From assembly GCF_007559435.1 (NCBI RefSeq), contig NZ_VMBP01000001.1, forward strand, positions 248,001-312,000: 64,000 bases of DNA, written 5' to 3'. Positions 6,995 through 16,088 of this stretch are shown piece by piece (position 1 is the first letter of the stretch; each line of letters begins with the position of its first letter). Made by a program: the position numbers and the translations under genes. The notes under the pieces were generated by a model. That model was given only the letters and a program-made list of their open reading frames with translations, ran no database searches and was not told where the DNA came from. This DNA is from Ancylobacter moscoviensis. GTDB taxonomy: Bacteria; Pseudomonadota; Alphaproteobacteria; Rhizobiales; Xanthobacteraceae.

Positions 6995-8511
6995 CAGAAT
7001 CCGTGCGCAGCTTGGGGGCAGACCGCAGAGCGGGGGAGACGGCGTCCCGACGCCCGTCTCTGCGCGCATTCGTGCGCGCCCTTGCGCTCGGCGGCACTCT
7101 TCTCCTCGGCGCCTGCGCCGCGCTCGAGGAATCGCGCACCGCGAATGCGCCCACCCCGCCCCCGCGTCTCGACGAGGTGCTGACCCCGGCGCAGCGGCAG
7201 GAGCACGAGCGGCTCGTCTCCTCCTATGGCGGTGCCTACAACAATCCGAAGCTGCAGAAGCAGATCGAGGACGTGGTGACACGGCTGGTCGCGGCTTCCG
7301 AGCGGCCGAACCTGCATTACCGCGTCACCATCCTCAATTCGCCGGCGGTGAACGCCTTCGCCCTGCCCAATGGCTCGCTCTACGTGACGCGCGGCCTTCT
7401 GGCGCTCGCCTCCGACAATTCCGAGCTGGCTTCGGTGCTGGCCCATGAGATGGCGCACGTCATCGCCAATCATGCCGCGACGCGCGAAGATCAGATGAAG
7501 CAGGCCGTGCTCGTCAGCCGCGTCATCTCCGACGTGGTCAACGATTCCGACCTCGGCGCGCTGGCGCTCGCCCGCAGCCGCATTTCGCTCGCCAGCTTCT
7601 CGCGCGGCCAGGAACTGGAGGCGGACGCCATCGGCGTGGGCATCAGCGCCCGCGCCGGCTTCGACCCCTATGGCGCGGAACGCTTCCTGACCACCATGGG
7701 CCGGCAGGCCTCGATACGCTCGACCTCGATGAGCCAGAGCGCCAGCACCGACACCTCCGACTTCCTGGCAAGCCATCCCGCCACGCCCGAGCGCATCTCC
7801 ATCGTCATGGCCAACGCGCGCGAATACGCCTCTCCCTCCAAACCGGGCGAGCGTGACCGCAAGCAGTACCTGTCGGCGATCGACGGGCTCGTCTATGGCG
7901 ACGACCCGAAGGAAGGCTTCGTGCGCGGACGCCGCTTCTTCCACCCCAAGCTCGGCTTCACCTTCACCGCTCCGGAGGGTTTCACGCTGGAGAACACTTC
8001 CCAGGCCGTGCTGGGCGCCAGCTCTTCCGGGCGAGAGGCGCTCCGGCTCGACGCGGTGCGCGTCGCCGGCGACCAGAGCCTGGCGCAGTACCTCTCCTCC
8101 GGCTGGATCGAGGGTGTCGAGATCTCCACCGTCGAGAGCCTCGTGCTCAACGGCTTCCCCGCCGCCACCGCCGTGGCGCGGGGCGAGCAATGGTCGTTCC
8201 GCATGTTCGCGATCCGCTTCGGCAGCGACGTGTACCGACTGATCTTCGCCGCGCGGCAGCTCACGCCGGAACTCGACCAGGCGTTCCGTCAGGCGGCGGA
8301 GACCTTCCGCCGCGTCTCCATCGAGGAGGCCGACAACGTCAAGCCGCTGCGTCTGCGCATCGTCACCGCCGGCCTTACCGACACGCCGGAGAGGCTGGCG
8401 GCCAAGATGGACGTGCAGGACAAGGCGATGGAGCGCTTCCTGATCCTCAACGGGCTCAACCGCGGCGACAAGCTCGCCTATGGCGAGCAGTACAAGATCA
8501 TCGCGGAATAG
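6991..8511 (+). CDS. BepA-like M48 family metalloprotease lipoprotein with C-terminal LysM-like region
   Basis: Periplasmic zinc protease thought to act in outer-membrane protein quality control. It has 506 residues from GTG 6991, which overlaps the previous stop by four bases and has AGGGGAA upstream; an ATG at 6949 lacks such a site. A lipoprotein signal (LALGGTLLLGAC) gives the lipidated cysteine at about residue 42. The zinc motif HEMAH begins at His152 with Glu153 as base, and the third ligand is in ELEADAIGVG. The C-terminal part (MDVQDKAMERFLILNGLNRGDKL ends in YGEQYKII) resembles a LysM module. This is the Rhizobiales type of M48 lipoprotein, longer than Escherichia coli BepA's catalytic part and without its TPR repeats. 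Confidence 0.86.
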   Translation: MTESVRSLGADRRAGETASRRPSLRAFVRALALGGTLLLGACAALEESRTANAPTPPPRLDEVLTPAQRQEHERLVSSYGGAYNNPKLQKQIEDVVTRLVAASERPNLHYRVTILNSPAVNAFALPNGSLYVTRGLLALASDNSELASVLAHEMAHVIANHAATREDQMKQAVLVSRVISDVVNDSDLGALALARSRISLASFSRGQELEADAIGVGISARAGFDPYGAERFLTTMGRQASIRSTSMSQSASTDTSDFLASHPATPERISIVMANAREYASPSKPGERDRKQYLSAIDGLVYGDDPKEGFVRGRRFFHPKLGFTFTAPEGFTLENTSQAVLGASSSGREALRLDAVRVAGDQSLAQYLSSGWIEGVEISTVESLVLNGFPAATAVARGEQWSFRMFAIRFGSDVYRLIFAARQLTPELDQAFRQAAETFRRVSIEEADNVKPLRLRIVTAGLTDTPERLAAKMDVQDKAMERFLILNGLNRGDKLAYGEQYKIIAE

Positions 8512-8517
8512 CCGCCG

Positions 8518-9402
8518 TCAGGCCGGGCCGAAGGCGCCGCGCGGCACGTCGGGATTGTGCGTCAGGGCGATGCGCAGCTTCTCGATGGCGCGGCTCTCGA
8601 TCTGCCGCACACGTTCCTTGGAGATGCCCAGCCGGGCGCCGAGCACTTCCAGCGTCTCGCTTTCCTCGTCGAGCCGGCGCGCCTTGATGATGCGGAACTC
8701 GCGCTCGTTGAGCCCACGCAGGGCCCCTTGCAGCCAGCGACGGCGGCGCTCGCCGTCGATCTCCATCGAGACCTGTTCGTCCGGCAGCGGATCGTCCGCG
8801 ACGAGCTGGTCTAGACGTTCGACCCCGTCATCCTCGCCGGGGGCCAGCGGCGCGTTCAGCGACAGGTCGGGAACGTTGAGGCGGGCATCCATGCGCGCCA
8901 CCTCGATGGGGCTGACGCCGAGGCTGGTGGCAATGGAGCGGTGCATCTCCTCGCGCGTGGTCAGGCCGGTGCGATCGCTGTCGCGCTCCAGCCGGGCGCG
9001 TATGCGCCGCAGGTTGAAGAACAGCGCCTTCTGGCCGGAGGAGGTGCCGCCGCGCACGATCGACCAGTTGCGCAGCACGTAGTCCTGAATGGCGGCGCGG
9101 ATCCACCATGTCGCGTAGGTCGCAAAGCGCACCTCATGCGACGTCTCGAAGCGCGACGCGGCCTCCATGAGTCCGATATGCCCCTCCTGGATGAGGTCGG
9201 ACATGGGCAGGCCGTAATTGCGGAAGCGGCGGGCGATGGCGATGGCGAGGCGCATATGCGCATGGATCAGCGCGTGCAGGGCCTGCTCGTCATGTTCCTC
9301 GGCCCAGCGGTGGGCGAGCTCGTATTCTTCGTCGCGGTCGAGCAGCGGCGCCATCATCGCGGCGCGCGCGAGCTGGGTGCAGCGGCCGGCCTGTTCGCTC
9401 AT
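8518..9402 (-). CDS. rpoH: RNA polymerase sigma factor, RpoH (sigma-32) family
   Basis: Sigma factor for heat-shock or related stress promoters. From the ATG at 9402 it has 294 residues, the normal size; the frame is open upstream to 9732, but GGGGAG seven bases before 9402 and the conserved start region fix the beginning. Region 2 contains HMRLAIAIARRFRNYGLP, DLIQEGHIGLMEAASRF and TYATWWIRAAIQDY. The RpoH box is GQKALFFNLRRIR, which separates RpoH from primary sigma factors. Region 4 ends with LEVLGARLGISKERVRQIE. Alphaproteobacteria often have two RpoH paralogs and I cannot tell which one this is. It lies downstream of carD, behind a strong terminator. Confidence 0.93.
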   Translation of the reverse strand: MSEQAGRCTQLARAAMMAPLLDRDEEYELAHRWAEEHDEQALHALIHAHMRLAIAIARRFRNYGLPMSDLIQEGHIGLMEAASRFETSHEVRFATYATWWIRAAIQDYVLRNWSIVRGGTSSGQKALFFNLRRIRARLERDSDRTGLTTREEMHRSIATSLGVSPIEVARMDARLNVPDLSLNAPLAPGEDDGVERLDQLVADDPLPDEQVSMEIDGERRRRWLQGALRGLNEREFRIIKARRLDEESETLEVLGARLGISKERVRQIESRAIEKLRIALTHNPDVPRGAFGPA

Positions 9403-9573
9403 GCGGCGTCTCCCCGAACCCGTCGGGGGCCCGCGGACGGCGCGTCTCCGATGGTCAACGGCCCCCGGACAAGCGCCGGGCGCCGGGCCCGGACGCGCTG
9501 TCAACGCCGGGAGCGAAGGAAGGTTCCTCGATGGGCCAGGCACAGGTCTGGAAAGCACACGGGTCCAGACAGC

Positions 9574-9602
9574 AAAAGGCCCGGCGCGAGGCCGGGCCTT
9601 TT
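9574..9602 (-). terminator. Intrinsic terminator after carD
   Basis: A 12-bp perfect stem (AAAAGGCCCGGC, 9574-9585, with GCCGGGCCTTTT, 9591-9602) and a five-base loop. It lies 24 bases past the carD stop and is symmetric with T runs on both strands, so it could also insulate rpoH's upstream region. Confidence 0.85.
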
Positions 9603-9625
9603 CCGTCCAGATCGGAAAGCACCGC

Positions 9626-10228
9626 TCAGGCGGCGGCTTCCTCCGTATCGGTCTCTTCTTCGGCCGTCTCGGCCTCGGCTTCCGCCTCGCCCTTGCCGGT
9701 GCGGCGCGGGCCCTTGAGCAGGTTCTGCTCAATCAGCTTGATCGCCTCGGTCTCGGTCAGGTTGTCGACAGCAGCGAGCTCGCGCGCCATGCGGTCGAGA
9801 GCAGCCTCGTAAAGTTGGCGCTCGGAATAGGACTGCTCAGGCTGCGCCTCGGAACGGTAGAGGTCACGCACCACCTCGGAGATCGCGACGAGATCGCCGG
9901 AGTTGATCTTGGCCTCGTACTCCTGCGCGCGGCGGCTCCACATGGTGCGCTTCACGCGGGCACGACCCTTCAGGGTCTCGAGCGCCTTCTTGAGGATGGT
10001 CGGTTCCGAGAGCTTGCGCATGCCGACAGAGGCGATCTTCGGGACCGGAACGCGCAGCGTCATCTTGTCCTTTTCGAAGTGGATGACGAACAGTTCGAGC
10101 TTGAAGCCCGCCACTTCCTGTTCCTCAATCGCCATAATGCGTCCGACGCCATGGGACGGATACACGATGTGCTCGCCCGTCTTGAAACCCTGGCGGATGT
10201 TGTTGGACGGCTTCTTGGTCGACGTCAT
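9626..10228 (-). CDS. carD: CarD/CdnL family RNA polymerase-binding transcription regulator
   Basis: Binds the RNA polymerase beta subunit and stabilises open complexes, especially at rRNA and growth promoters. It has 200 residues. The N-terminal Tudor-like interaction domain begins with FKTGEHIVYPSHGVGRIMAIEEQ, and the all-helical DNA-contacting domain covers TMWSRRAQEYEAKINSGDL and VVRDLY. The tail is an Ala/Glu-rich disordered segment. It sits between fdxA and rpoH, a neighbourhood I know from related Rhizobiales. A leader of about 250 bases separates it from the predicted promoter. Confidence 0.92.
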   Translation of the reverse strand: MTSTKKPSNNIRQGFKTGEHIVYPSHGVGRIMAIEEQEVAGFKLELFVIHFEKDKMTLRVPVPKIASVGMRKLSEPTILKKALETLKGRARVKRTMWSRRAQEYEAKINSGDLVAISEVVRDLYRSEAQPEQSYSERQLYEAALDRMARELAAVDNLTETEAIKLIEQNLLKGPRRTGKGEAEAEAETAEEETDTEEAAA

Positions 10229-10491
10229 GCTGTGCCTGCTCCTGGGTCTCGGTTCTCACGGCGCCGCGTCGCCCTCGGCGCGCTGCCGCCTGCGGCTAGC
10301 CCGCAGGGAAAAGAAACACCCCGGCTTCCACGGATGCGGAAACCGTACTTCAGCCGTCGACGGAAAACTCAGGGAAGCCCGTCATGCGGTTGTCGCCGCA
10401 TGCTGGACGAAGGCCCGACATCAATTCCGGGAGGGGCGCTCCGGTACGGGAGCGTTGCGCCATGGCAAACCCAATCGACTGCACGAGAGGG

Positions 10492-10519
10492 TATATAGCA
10501 CGAATCCCGGAAGAATCAA
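10492..10519 (-). promoter_or_regulatory. Predicted sigma-70-type promoter for carD
   Basis: On the minus strand TTGATT (10519-10514) and TATATA (10497-10492) are separated by 16 bp. It lies about 265 bases before the carD start. Just upstream, GCTGC-N6-GCAGC followed by ATTTT may be the end of the fdxA message. No gene is supported in the 388-bp gap 10229-10616. Confidence 0.5.
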
Positions 10520-10616
10520 AATGCTGCCGCAATGCAGCGCAAGCCGCACCGGCGCCGCTGAATCGGTCAGCGGGCGTCGGCGTCGGCGAATCGAGGCGGG
10601 CCGCAGGGGCGCGCGT

Positions 10617-10952
10617 TCAGTCCTGCTTACCCGGTTCGGGTGAGAGATACTGTAGCTTATCGGCTACACCATCCCACTCCTTGGCGTCGGGCAGCGGATC
10701 CCTGCGATCGGTGATGTTCGGCCAGACCTTGGCGTAGTCGGCGTTGATGGAGAGCCACTTCTCCAGCCCCGGCTCGGTGTCCGGCTTGATCGCCTCGGCG
10801 GGGCATTCCGGCTCGCACACGCCGCAGTCGATGCACTCGTCCGGGTGGATGACGAGGAAGTTCTCGCCCTCATAGAAGCAGTCCACCGGACATACCGAGA
10901 CGCAGTCGGTGTATTTGCACTTGATGCAATTATCCGTGACTACGTAGGTCAT
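10617..10952 (-). CDS. fdxA: Ferredoxin FdxA, 7Fe type
   Basis: Small electron carrier of 111 residues with one 3Fe-4S and one 4Fe-4S cluster. Cysteines occur at 9, 12, 17, 21 and 25 in the first half and 40, 43, 46 and 50 in [12 protein letters not shown]. The run [14 protein letters not shown], with the first-half CxxC interrupted by Lys-Tyr-Thr-Asp, is the FdxA pattern. The C-terminal half ([18 protein letters not shown]) is the conserved extension. It lies between the S4-domain gene and carD, all on the minus strand. Confidence 0.95.
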   Translation of the reverse strand: MTYVVTDNCIKCKYTDCVSVCPVDCFYEGENFLVIHPDECIDCGVCEPECPAEAIKPDTEPGLEKWLSINADYAKVWPNITDRRDPLPDAKEWDGVADKLQYLSPEPGKQD

Positions 10953-11039
10953 TTATCCGGTCTCCGTACGGCGGGTGTGAATTGTCCCGCGGCGCTCACC
11001 TAGCGCACCTGCCGGAGAGTCGCAAGAAACATCAGGTCT

Positions 11040-11378
11040 TCACGGCGCATGGCTGTCCGGCGCGCCAGGGGTCTCCACTTCCACATAGGTCGTGGCCGCC
11101 GCCTGTGCATCCCCCCGCCGCTCGATAAATCCGGTGACCCGCCAGAGCCGTACGCGGGAATCGAGGGCAATGGTGAGCACGTCGCCAAGGCGGATCGTCT
11201 GGCTCGGGGCAGTGACGCGCGCGCCGTTCAGCCGCACGCGGCCGGCCTTCACCAGCGCCGCGGCGCTGGAGCGCGTGCGCATGCAGCGCGCATGCCAGAG
11301 CCAGACATCGAGGCGATGGCGCCGACTGTCCGGCTCGCCATGGCGGGAGGCGCCCTGTCCGGAGTCGCTGTCGGTCAA
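11040..11378 (-). CDS. S4-domain RNA-binding protein, Hsp15-like
   Basis: A 112-residue protein whose S4 fold (RLDVWLWHARCMRTRSSAAA, then KAGRVRLNGARVTAP and IRLGDVLTI) matches Hsp15/HslR, which binds stalled 50S subunits carrying peptidyl-tRNA. The first 20 residues and the last 20 are polar and likely disordered. It starts 21 bases after the helicase stop, so the two are probably one transcript. Gene pairing of an S4 protein with the SUV3-like helicase and FdxA is frequent in this order. Confidence 0.88.
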   Translation of the reverse strand: MTDSDSGQGASRHGEPDSRRHRLDVWLWHARCMRTRSSAAALVKAGRVRLNGARVTAPSQTIRLGDVLTIALDSRVRLWRVTGFIERRGDAQAAATTYVEVETPGAPDSHAP

Positions 11379-11399
11379 ACGCGCCTCCGTGCCCGCGCC

Positions 11400-14300
11400 T
11401 CAGCCGCCGTTCTTCTCCGCTTCCATCCGCGCCTTGAGCGCGAGCAGGGCGGCGAAGGGCGAATCCGGATCCACCGGCTTGTCGCGGCGGCCGTCGTTGC
11501 GGTTGTCCTGACGCGGCACGGAGAAACGCTCCTGCCGCTCGCCGCGCTCTGGCCTCGGACGGTTGCCCTGCTCGCGGCGGTTCTCGTCGCGACGCGCCTC
11601 GCCGTCACCGCGCTCGGTGCGGCGCTCGCGCCGGTCCTCGCGGAAGGGGCGCCCGCCGCGCCCGCCATTGTCGGGACGCTCGCGACGATCGGGACGCCCG
11701 CCCTCGGCCGGCGCCTCGCCACGCCCCTGTTCACTACGTCCCGGCTCGCCACGACCCTGGTCGCCGCGCGCCTGATTGCCGTCGCGGCCGCCCTTGCGCT
11801 GATGATGCGCCGGGCGGTGCTGGCCCGGCGGACGACCGGGGCGCCAGACCTCGATCATGGCCGGTTCGGCCGGCGCAGCGACCTCGGCGTCGCCCGCTTC
11901 GGTTGCCGCCGCAGCCTCCCCGCTTCCCGCTTCCGTCTCGGTCGCGACGGCCGGGCTTTCCAGCGCGGGCTCGACCGTGTGGTCGAACACCGGATCGGTG
12001 AACACCTCGCCGCTCACTGCCGTCACACCGGCGGCAGCGGTCTCGACGGGTTCCGCCGGCTCGGGCGCGGGAACGTCTTCCAGAGCGGGCTCCACCGTCT
12101 GGTCGAAGGCGACATCAGTGCCGGCTGCTACCTCCGCCGCGGCCTCGTCCGCCTTCGACGGTTCGGCGGGAGCTTCCGCGGTCGACGCTTCCGCCACCGG
12201 GGCTTCAGCGGGAACATCCGAAGCCGCCGCAGGCGTCGCCTCGACCGGAGCCGGGCGGCGGTCCATGCGGTAGCCGAGCGAACGCAGGATCGAGGCGAAG
12301 TCCTCGCCGGCGCAGCCGGCCAGCGAGGTCATGGCGACGGTCGCGACGAAGCCGTTGCCGTCGAAGGCGCCCGCCGGCTTTTCACCGGACGTACCCGGAC
12401 GCCAGGCCAGCGCCGGGCGGATGAGGTCGGCGAGGCGCTCCAGAATGTCGACGCGCACCGCCCGATCGCCGGCAACGCGGAAGCCGACGGCGCGGTACAG
12501 CCCCTTCTGGATCTCGGGATCCACGGGGATCGAGGTGCGCCCGCTGGCCGCCAGATGCGGAAGCTCGTCGAGGCCCTTCTGCTGCAGCCCGCCATGCTTG
12601 AGCGCCCAGAGCTGGGCGGCCAGCGCGCGCGGCGCCGGCTTCAGCAGGGTCGGGATGTAGATATGATGGGCGCCGAAGCGCACGCCATGGCCACGCAGCA
12701 CCGCGCGGGCCTCCTGCGCGAGCGTCTTCATCTCCTCGGCCACCTTGTGGCGCTCCAGCACGCCGAGCGATTCGACGATCTGGAAGGCGATGCCGCGCGC
12801 GATGCCGGTCACGTCCTCGGCGGTGCCGAGCACCAGGAGCGGGCCGAGCAGCTTCTCGATATGCGCCTTCAGCCACAGGTCGAGGCGCGCCTGCACGCTG
12901 TCGCGCGCCGTACCGGTCAGGTGCTCGTCGGCGATGATCTTCAGCCGGGGGGCGAGCACTTCCTCGCCGGGAATGAGCTTGGCGACCGGATCGCCGATCC
13001 AGCGCAGCGTGCCGTCGGAAGAGAGCACGAAGGCATCGTCGGGTGCCTCGGAGAGACGGGCGGCACGCGCCTCGATCTCGCCGGCCAGGCCCTTCTGTGC
13101 GGCGGCGCGCAACGCTTTCGCCTCCGGTCCGCCGGCGGAAGCGTCCGCCGCGAACTGGAAGCCGAGCAGATGGCCGATCACATGGCCTTCCACAACGACG
13201 TCGCCGGTCTTGGTGATTTCTGTTTCGAGCATCGCGTTCTCTCGCAGGCGCCTCATCAGCACGCTGGTCCGGCGATCGACGAAACGGTGAGCCAACCGCT
13301 CGTGAAGCGCATCGGAAAGCCTGTCTTCCACACGGCGTGTGACGCCTTGCCAGTGTTCGGGGTCGTCGAGCCAATCCGGCCGGTTTGCCGCGAAGGTCCA
13401 GGTGCGGACCTGCGCAATGCGCCCCGACAGCGTGTCTATGTCACCTTCCGCTCGGTCCGCCAAGGCCACTTGTTTGGCAAACCAGTCGGTGGAGAGCCGT
13501 CCGCGTTGCATTAGATCGCTGTAGACGGTCGCAACGAGGTCGCAATGCGAGGCGGGGGAGACCTTGCGATAGTCCGGCAGCTGGCAGGCTTCCCATAGCC
13601 GCTCCACCGCATTCGCGCTGGTGGCGAAGCGCCGGATTGCCGGGTCGCCGGCGAGCCGCTCCAGCACCAGAACGTCGTCCGCGGTGGGCGCGCGGGTCAG
13701 GCCGTCCTCGCGTGGCGGGATGGCGAGAGAGCGGTTCAGGGTCTCGATCGAGGTGAAGTCGAGGGCACTGTTGCGCCATTGCAGCACCCGGTGCGGTTCG
13801 AAGCTGTGCGCCTCCAGCCGCTCGACCAGCTCGGCGTCGAAGGGCGAGCAGCGGCCCGTGGTGCCGAAGGTGCCGTCGCGCTGGGCCCGCCCGGCACGGC
13901 CGGCAATCTGCGCCAGCTCGCCCGGATTGAGCTTGCGGAACTGCCACCCGTCGAACTTCACGTCGCCCGCGAAAGCGACGTGATCGACGTCGAGATTGAG
14001 GCCCATGCCGATGGCGTCGGTGGCGATGAGGTAATCCACATCGCCGTTCTGGTACATCGCGACCTGGGCGTTGCGGGTGCGCGGGGAGAGCGCGCCGAGC
14101 ACCACCGCGGCGCCGCCGCGCTGCCGGCGGATCAGCTCGGCGATGGCGTAGACCTCGTCGGCGGAGAAGGCGACGATGGCCGAGCGGCGCGGCAGGCGAG
14201 TGATCTTCTTCTCGCCGGCGAAAGTGAGATTGGACAGGCGCGGGCGCACCAGAATGTTCACGCCCGGCAGCAGCCTTTCCACCAGCGGACGCATGGTGGC

Positions 14301-14735
14301 GGCGCCGAGAAGCAGCGTCTCCTCGCGCCCGCGGCGGTTCAGGAGCCGGTCGGTGAAGACGTGCCCGCGGTCGAGATCGGCGGCGATCTGGATCTCGTCC
14401 AGCGCCACGAAAGCGACGTCGAGGTCGCGGGGCATGGCCTCGACGGTGGCCACCCAATAGCGCGGATTGGCGGGCTTGATGCGTTCCTCGCCGGTGATCA
14501 GCGCGACGTTGTGCTCGCCCGCGCGCTCGACCAGCTTGCCGTAGACCTCCCGCGCCAGCAGACGCAGCGGCAGGCCGATCAGCCCGGAGGAATGGCCGAG
14601 CATGCGCTCAATGGCGAGGCTGGTCTTGCCGGTATTGGTCGGGCCGAGCACCGCCGTGACGCCACGGGCGCGCAGCGACGGCGGCAGCGGTCGGGTCTCG
14701 GGACGGGAATGGCCCGGCGGGGCGGCGATGTTCAT
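11400..14735 (-). CDS. SUV3-like DExH-box RNA helicase with long disordered C-terminal tail
   Basis: A 1111-residue ATP-dependent helicase of the bacterial SUV3/MgpS group. Walker A is GPTNTGKT (about residues 32-39), Walker B ALDEIQIAADLDRG, and motif VI lies near QIAGRAGRAQRDGTFG. The helicase core and conserved C-terminal region run to about residue 830. After it comes an Ala/Glu/Pro-rich acidic stretch in which FDQTVEPALE and FDHTVEPALE appear about 45 residues apart. An Arg/Gly/Asn/Glu-rich stretch follows, of the kind that binds RNA, and the protein ends in FAALLALKARMEAEKNGG. Mitochondrial SUV3 works with an exoribonuclease, so a role in RNA decay is likely but not shown here. Confidence 0.88.
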   Translation of the reverse strand: MNIAAPPGHSRPETRPLPPSLRARGVTAVLGPTNTGKTSLAIERMLGHSSGLIGLPLRLLAREVYGKLVERAGEHNVALITGEERIKPANPRYWVATVEAMPRDLDVAFVALDEIQIAADLDRGHVFTDRLLNRRGREETLLLGAATMRPLVERLLPGVNILVRPRLSNLTFAGEKKITRLPRRSAIVAFSADEVYAIAELIRRQRGGAAVVLGALSPRTRNAQVAMYQNGDVDYLIATDAIGMGLNLDVDHVAFAGDVKFDGWQFRKLNPGELAQIAGRAGRAQRDGTFGTTGRCSPFDAELVERLEAHSFEPHRVLQWRNSALDFTSIETLNRSLAIPPREDGLTRAPTADDVLVLERLAGDPAIRRFATSANAVERLWEACQLPDYRKVSPASHCDLVATVYSDLMQRGRLSTDWFAKQVALADRAEGDIDTLSGRIAQVRTWTFAANRPDWLDDPEHWQGVTRRVEDRLSDALHERLAHRFVDRRTSVLMRRLRENAMLETEITKTGDVVVEGHVIGHLLGFQFAADASAGGPEAKALRAAAQKGLAGEIEARAARLSEAPDDAFVLSSDGTLRWIGDPVAKLIPGEEVLAPRLKIIADEHLTGTARDSVQARLDLWLKAHIEKLLGPLLVLGTAEDVTGIARGIAFQIVESLGVLERHKVAEEMKTLAQEARAVLRGHGVRFGAHHIYIPTLLKPAPRALAAQLWALKHGGLQQKGLDELPHLAASGRTSIPVDPEIQKGLYRAVGFRVAGDRAVRVDILERLADLIRPALAWRPGTSGEKPAGAFDGNGFVATVAMTSLAGCAGEDFASILRSLGYRMDRRPAPVEATPAAASDVPAEAPVAEASTAEAPAEPSKADEAAAEVAAGTDVAFDQTVEPALEDVPAPEPAEPVETAAAGVTAVSGEVFTDPVFDHTVEPALESPAVATETEAGSGEAAAATEAGDAEVAAPAEPAMIEVWRPGRPPGQHRPAHHQRKGGRDGNQARGDQGRGEPGRSEQGRGEAPAEGGRPDRRERPDNGGRGGRPFREDRRERRTERGDGEARRDENRREQGNRPRPERGERQERFSVPRQDNRNDGRRDKPVDPDSPFAALLALKARMEAEKNGG

Positions 14736-14861
14736 GCGGCGATGTTCACGAAACCGATCGGGCGGCGGGCCGGCAGGACGGCCCTTTTAGCACAGGAATT
14801 TCCCATATGGGGATGCGGGGGCGCGATTGCCCGTTCGGGGTTTTCAGGCGGCTTTGCAACG

Positions 14862-14953
14862 GTAGCGAGGGGGTAGCGTTTTGCGTAGCATCCGGGGCGG
14901 AGTGTAGCGCTACAGGGCGCTACGTCGCGCTACACCGTGCAACCCGGCGCTAC
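14862..14953. repeat. Array of GTAGCG / CGCTAC hexamers with 10-bp period
   Basis: GCGCTAC occurs at 14907, 14917, 14927 and 14947, with a degenerate copy GTGCAAC at 14937, a strict 10-bp period. On the upstream side the reverse complement GTAGCG occurs at 14862 and 14873, with GTAGCA at 14885; GTAGCGCTAC at 14904-14913 is the palindromic centre. The last copy overlaps the stop codon of the DUF3108 gene. It fills part of the 214-bp gap before the helicase start. I know no named element of this form. Confidence 0.7.
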
Positions 14954-15792
14954 TGCACCCCGGCCTTGGCCGGAGCGGCGCGCTTGCTCACCACCGGCTC
15001 GGTCTCGAAAGCCTCCGCCTGCAGCTCCGCGATGCCGATGGCGGTGCTGACGGAGGCGCGGAACGGCACCAGCATGCGCGTGCCGGCGACGGGGGCCAGC
15101 CACACATAGATGTCCTTGTTCCTCATCATGTACTTCACCGCCGTGCGGTCCGGCTTGTGGCCGGCGACCGGGCGGTAGGCGACGCGGCAGACCACGGCCG
15201 GGCCGGCATAGCCCTTTTCGGCCTTCACGTTCTCGGTGCGCTCGTAGCTGAGGGCCAGATCGTAGCGCTGGCGGCCGTCGAAGATGGACAGGACGCGCTC
15301 GCACGCCTTGGGCGACAGCGGATCGGCGCCGCCCGGCACCATGATCAGCGCCGCCGTCATCGGATCGAAGACGCCCTTCTTGTCCTTGTCGGCGATCGGC
15401 ACCCGGTCGGGCGAGGGGAAGACCGGCGGCTCGACCCGCATGTCGGTGACGGCCGAGCCGTTCATCACCAGCCGGATCGCCTCCGACTTCTTGTCGGACA
15501 CCGCCTCCATGGCGAAGCTGCGCGGGGCGAGCGCGCCGCGCTCGACGCTGCCGCGCGCGCCGGCCGTGCCCTTGCCGGGCGAGACCGCCTGCACGACGCC
15601 GGTGAGGCGCCCGCTGCCGGAAGCGATGTAGGAGCGGTCGTCGACCTCGACCATCAGCGCCGCCTTGCCGAGCTCCAGCCCGCCAAGCGACATGCGGTAG
15701 CGCGCCTCGAGACGTCCGTCCGCGAGGGCACCCGTGATCGTCGCGCCCGCTCCGGCGAACGCCATGACTGCCGTAAGGCAGACCCGCTTCAT
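14950..15792 (-). CDS. DUF3108 domain-containing exported protein
   Basis: A 280-residue protein with a signal peptide (VCLTAVMAFAGAGATITGALA). Blocks such as RYRMSLGGLELGKAALMVEV, VFDPMTAALIM and IFDGRQRYDLALSYERTENV are those of DUF3108, an envelope family of unknown function with a predicted beta-sandwich fold. Its cysteines (in PKACERVLSIF and AVVCRVAYRP) could form a disulfide. The start at 15792 is the only one before the signal sequence. It is transcribed towards the helicase gene, with the GTAGCG repeat array between them. Confidence 0.78.
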   Translation of the reverse strand: MKRVCLTAVMAFAGAGATITGALADGRLEARYRMSLGGLELGKAALMVEVDDRSYIASGSGRLTGVVQAVSPGKGTAGARGSVERGALAPRSFAMEAVSDKKSEAIRLVMNGSAVTDMRVEPPVFPSPDRVPIADKDKKGVFDPMTAALIMVPGGADPLSPKACERVLSIFDGRQRYDLALSYERTENVKAEKGYAGPAVVCRVAYRPVAGHKPDRTAVKYMMRNKDIYVWLAPVAGTRMLVPFRASVSTAIGIAELQAEAFETEPVVSKRAAPAKAGVQ

Positions 15793-15966
15793 GAAGGCTT
15801 CCCGAATCGTTCCGGCCGCTCTGCCGAAACGTCATTTACTCCCGTTTCGGATGCCGTTGGAAGGCGGCGGAACTGTGACTCCCGCCGGTCACGAAGCCGC
15901 TATCATCGCCGGCGCCATCCCCGCGCCGCCGGCGGCGACGGATGGCGGGCGATGCGCAAGGCGGCC

Positions 15967-15995
15967 TTGACGGCGCTGGGGCCGTTCCTTATAGG
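15967..15995 (+). promoter_or_regulatory. Predicted promoter for rpmB
   Basis: TTGACG (15967-15972) and TATAGG (15990-15995) with the ideal 17-bp spacer. It gives a leader of about 85 bases before the L28 start. The rest of the 296-bp gap 15793-16088 shows no gene. Confidence 0.65.
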
Positions 15996-16088
15996 AGCGC
16001 ACTCTTAATTTCCACGGATGCCGCATGCGGGATCGTCGGGCTCTTATAGCCTGCGGCGCATCGGCTGCGAAGAACAAGGAAGTCCACG

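Noticed and set aside
10350-10532. 60-codon frame between fdxA and carD
   Set aside because: Overlaps the predicted carD promoter and has no conserved-looking sequence.
11049-13514. 821-codon open frame opposite the helicase
   Set aside because: Lies wholly antisense to the well-conserved SUV3-like helicase, with Arg/Ala/Gly-biased sequence typical of GC-rich shadow frames.
14907-14953. Considered a CRISPR-like or REP array
   Set aside because: The 7-bp units and 3-bp gaps are too short for CRISPR and do not match REP elements.
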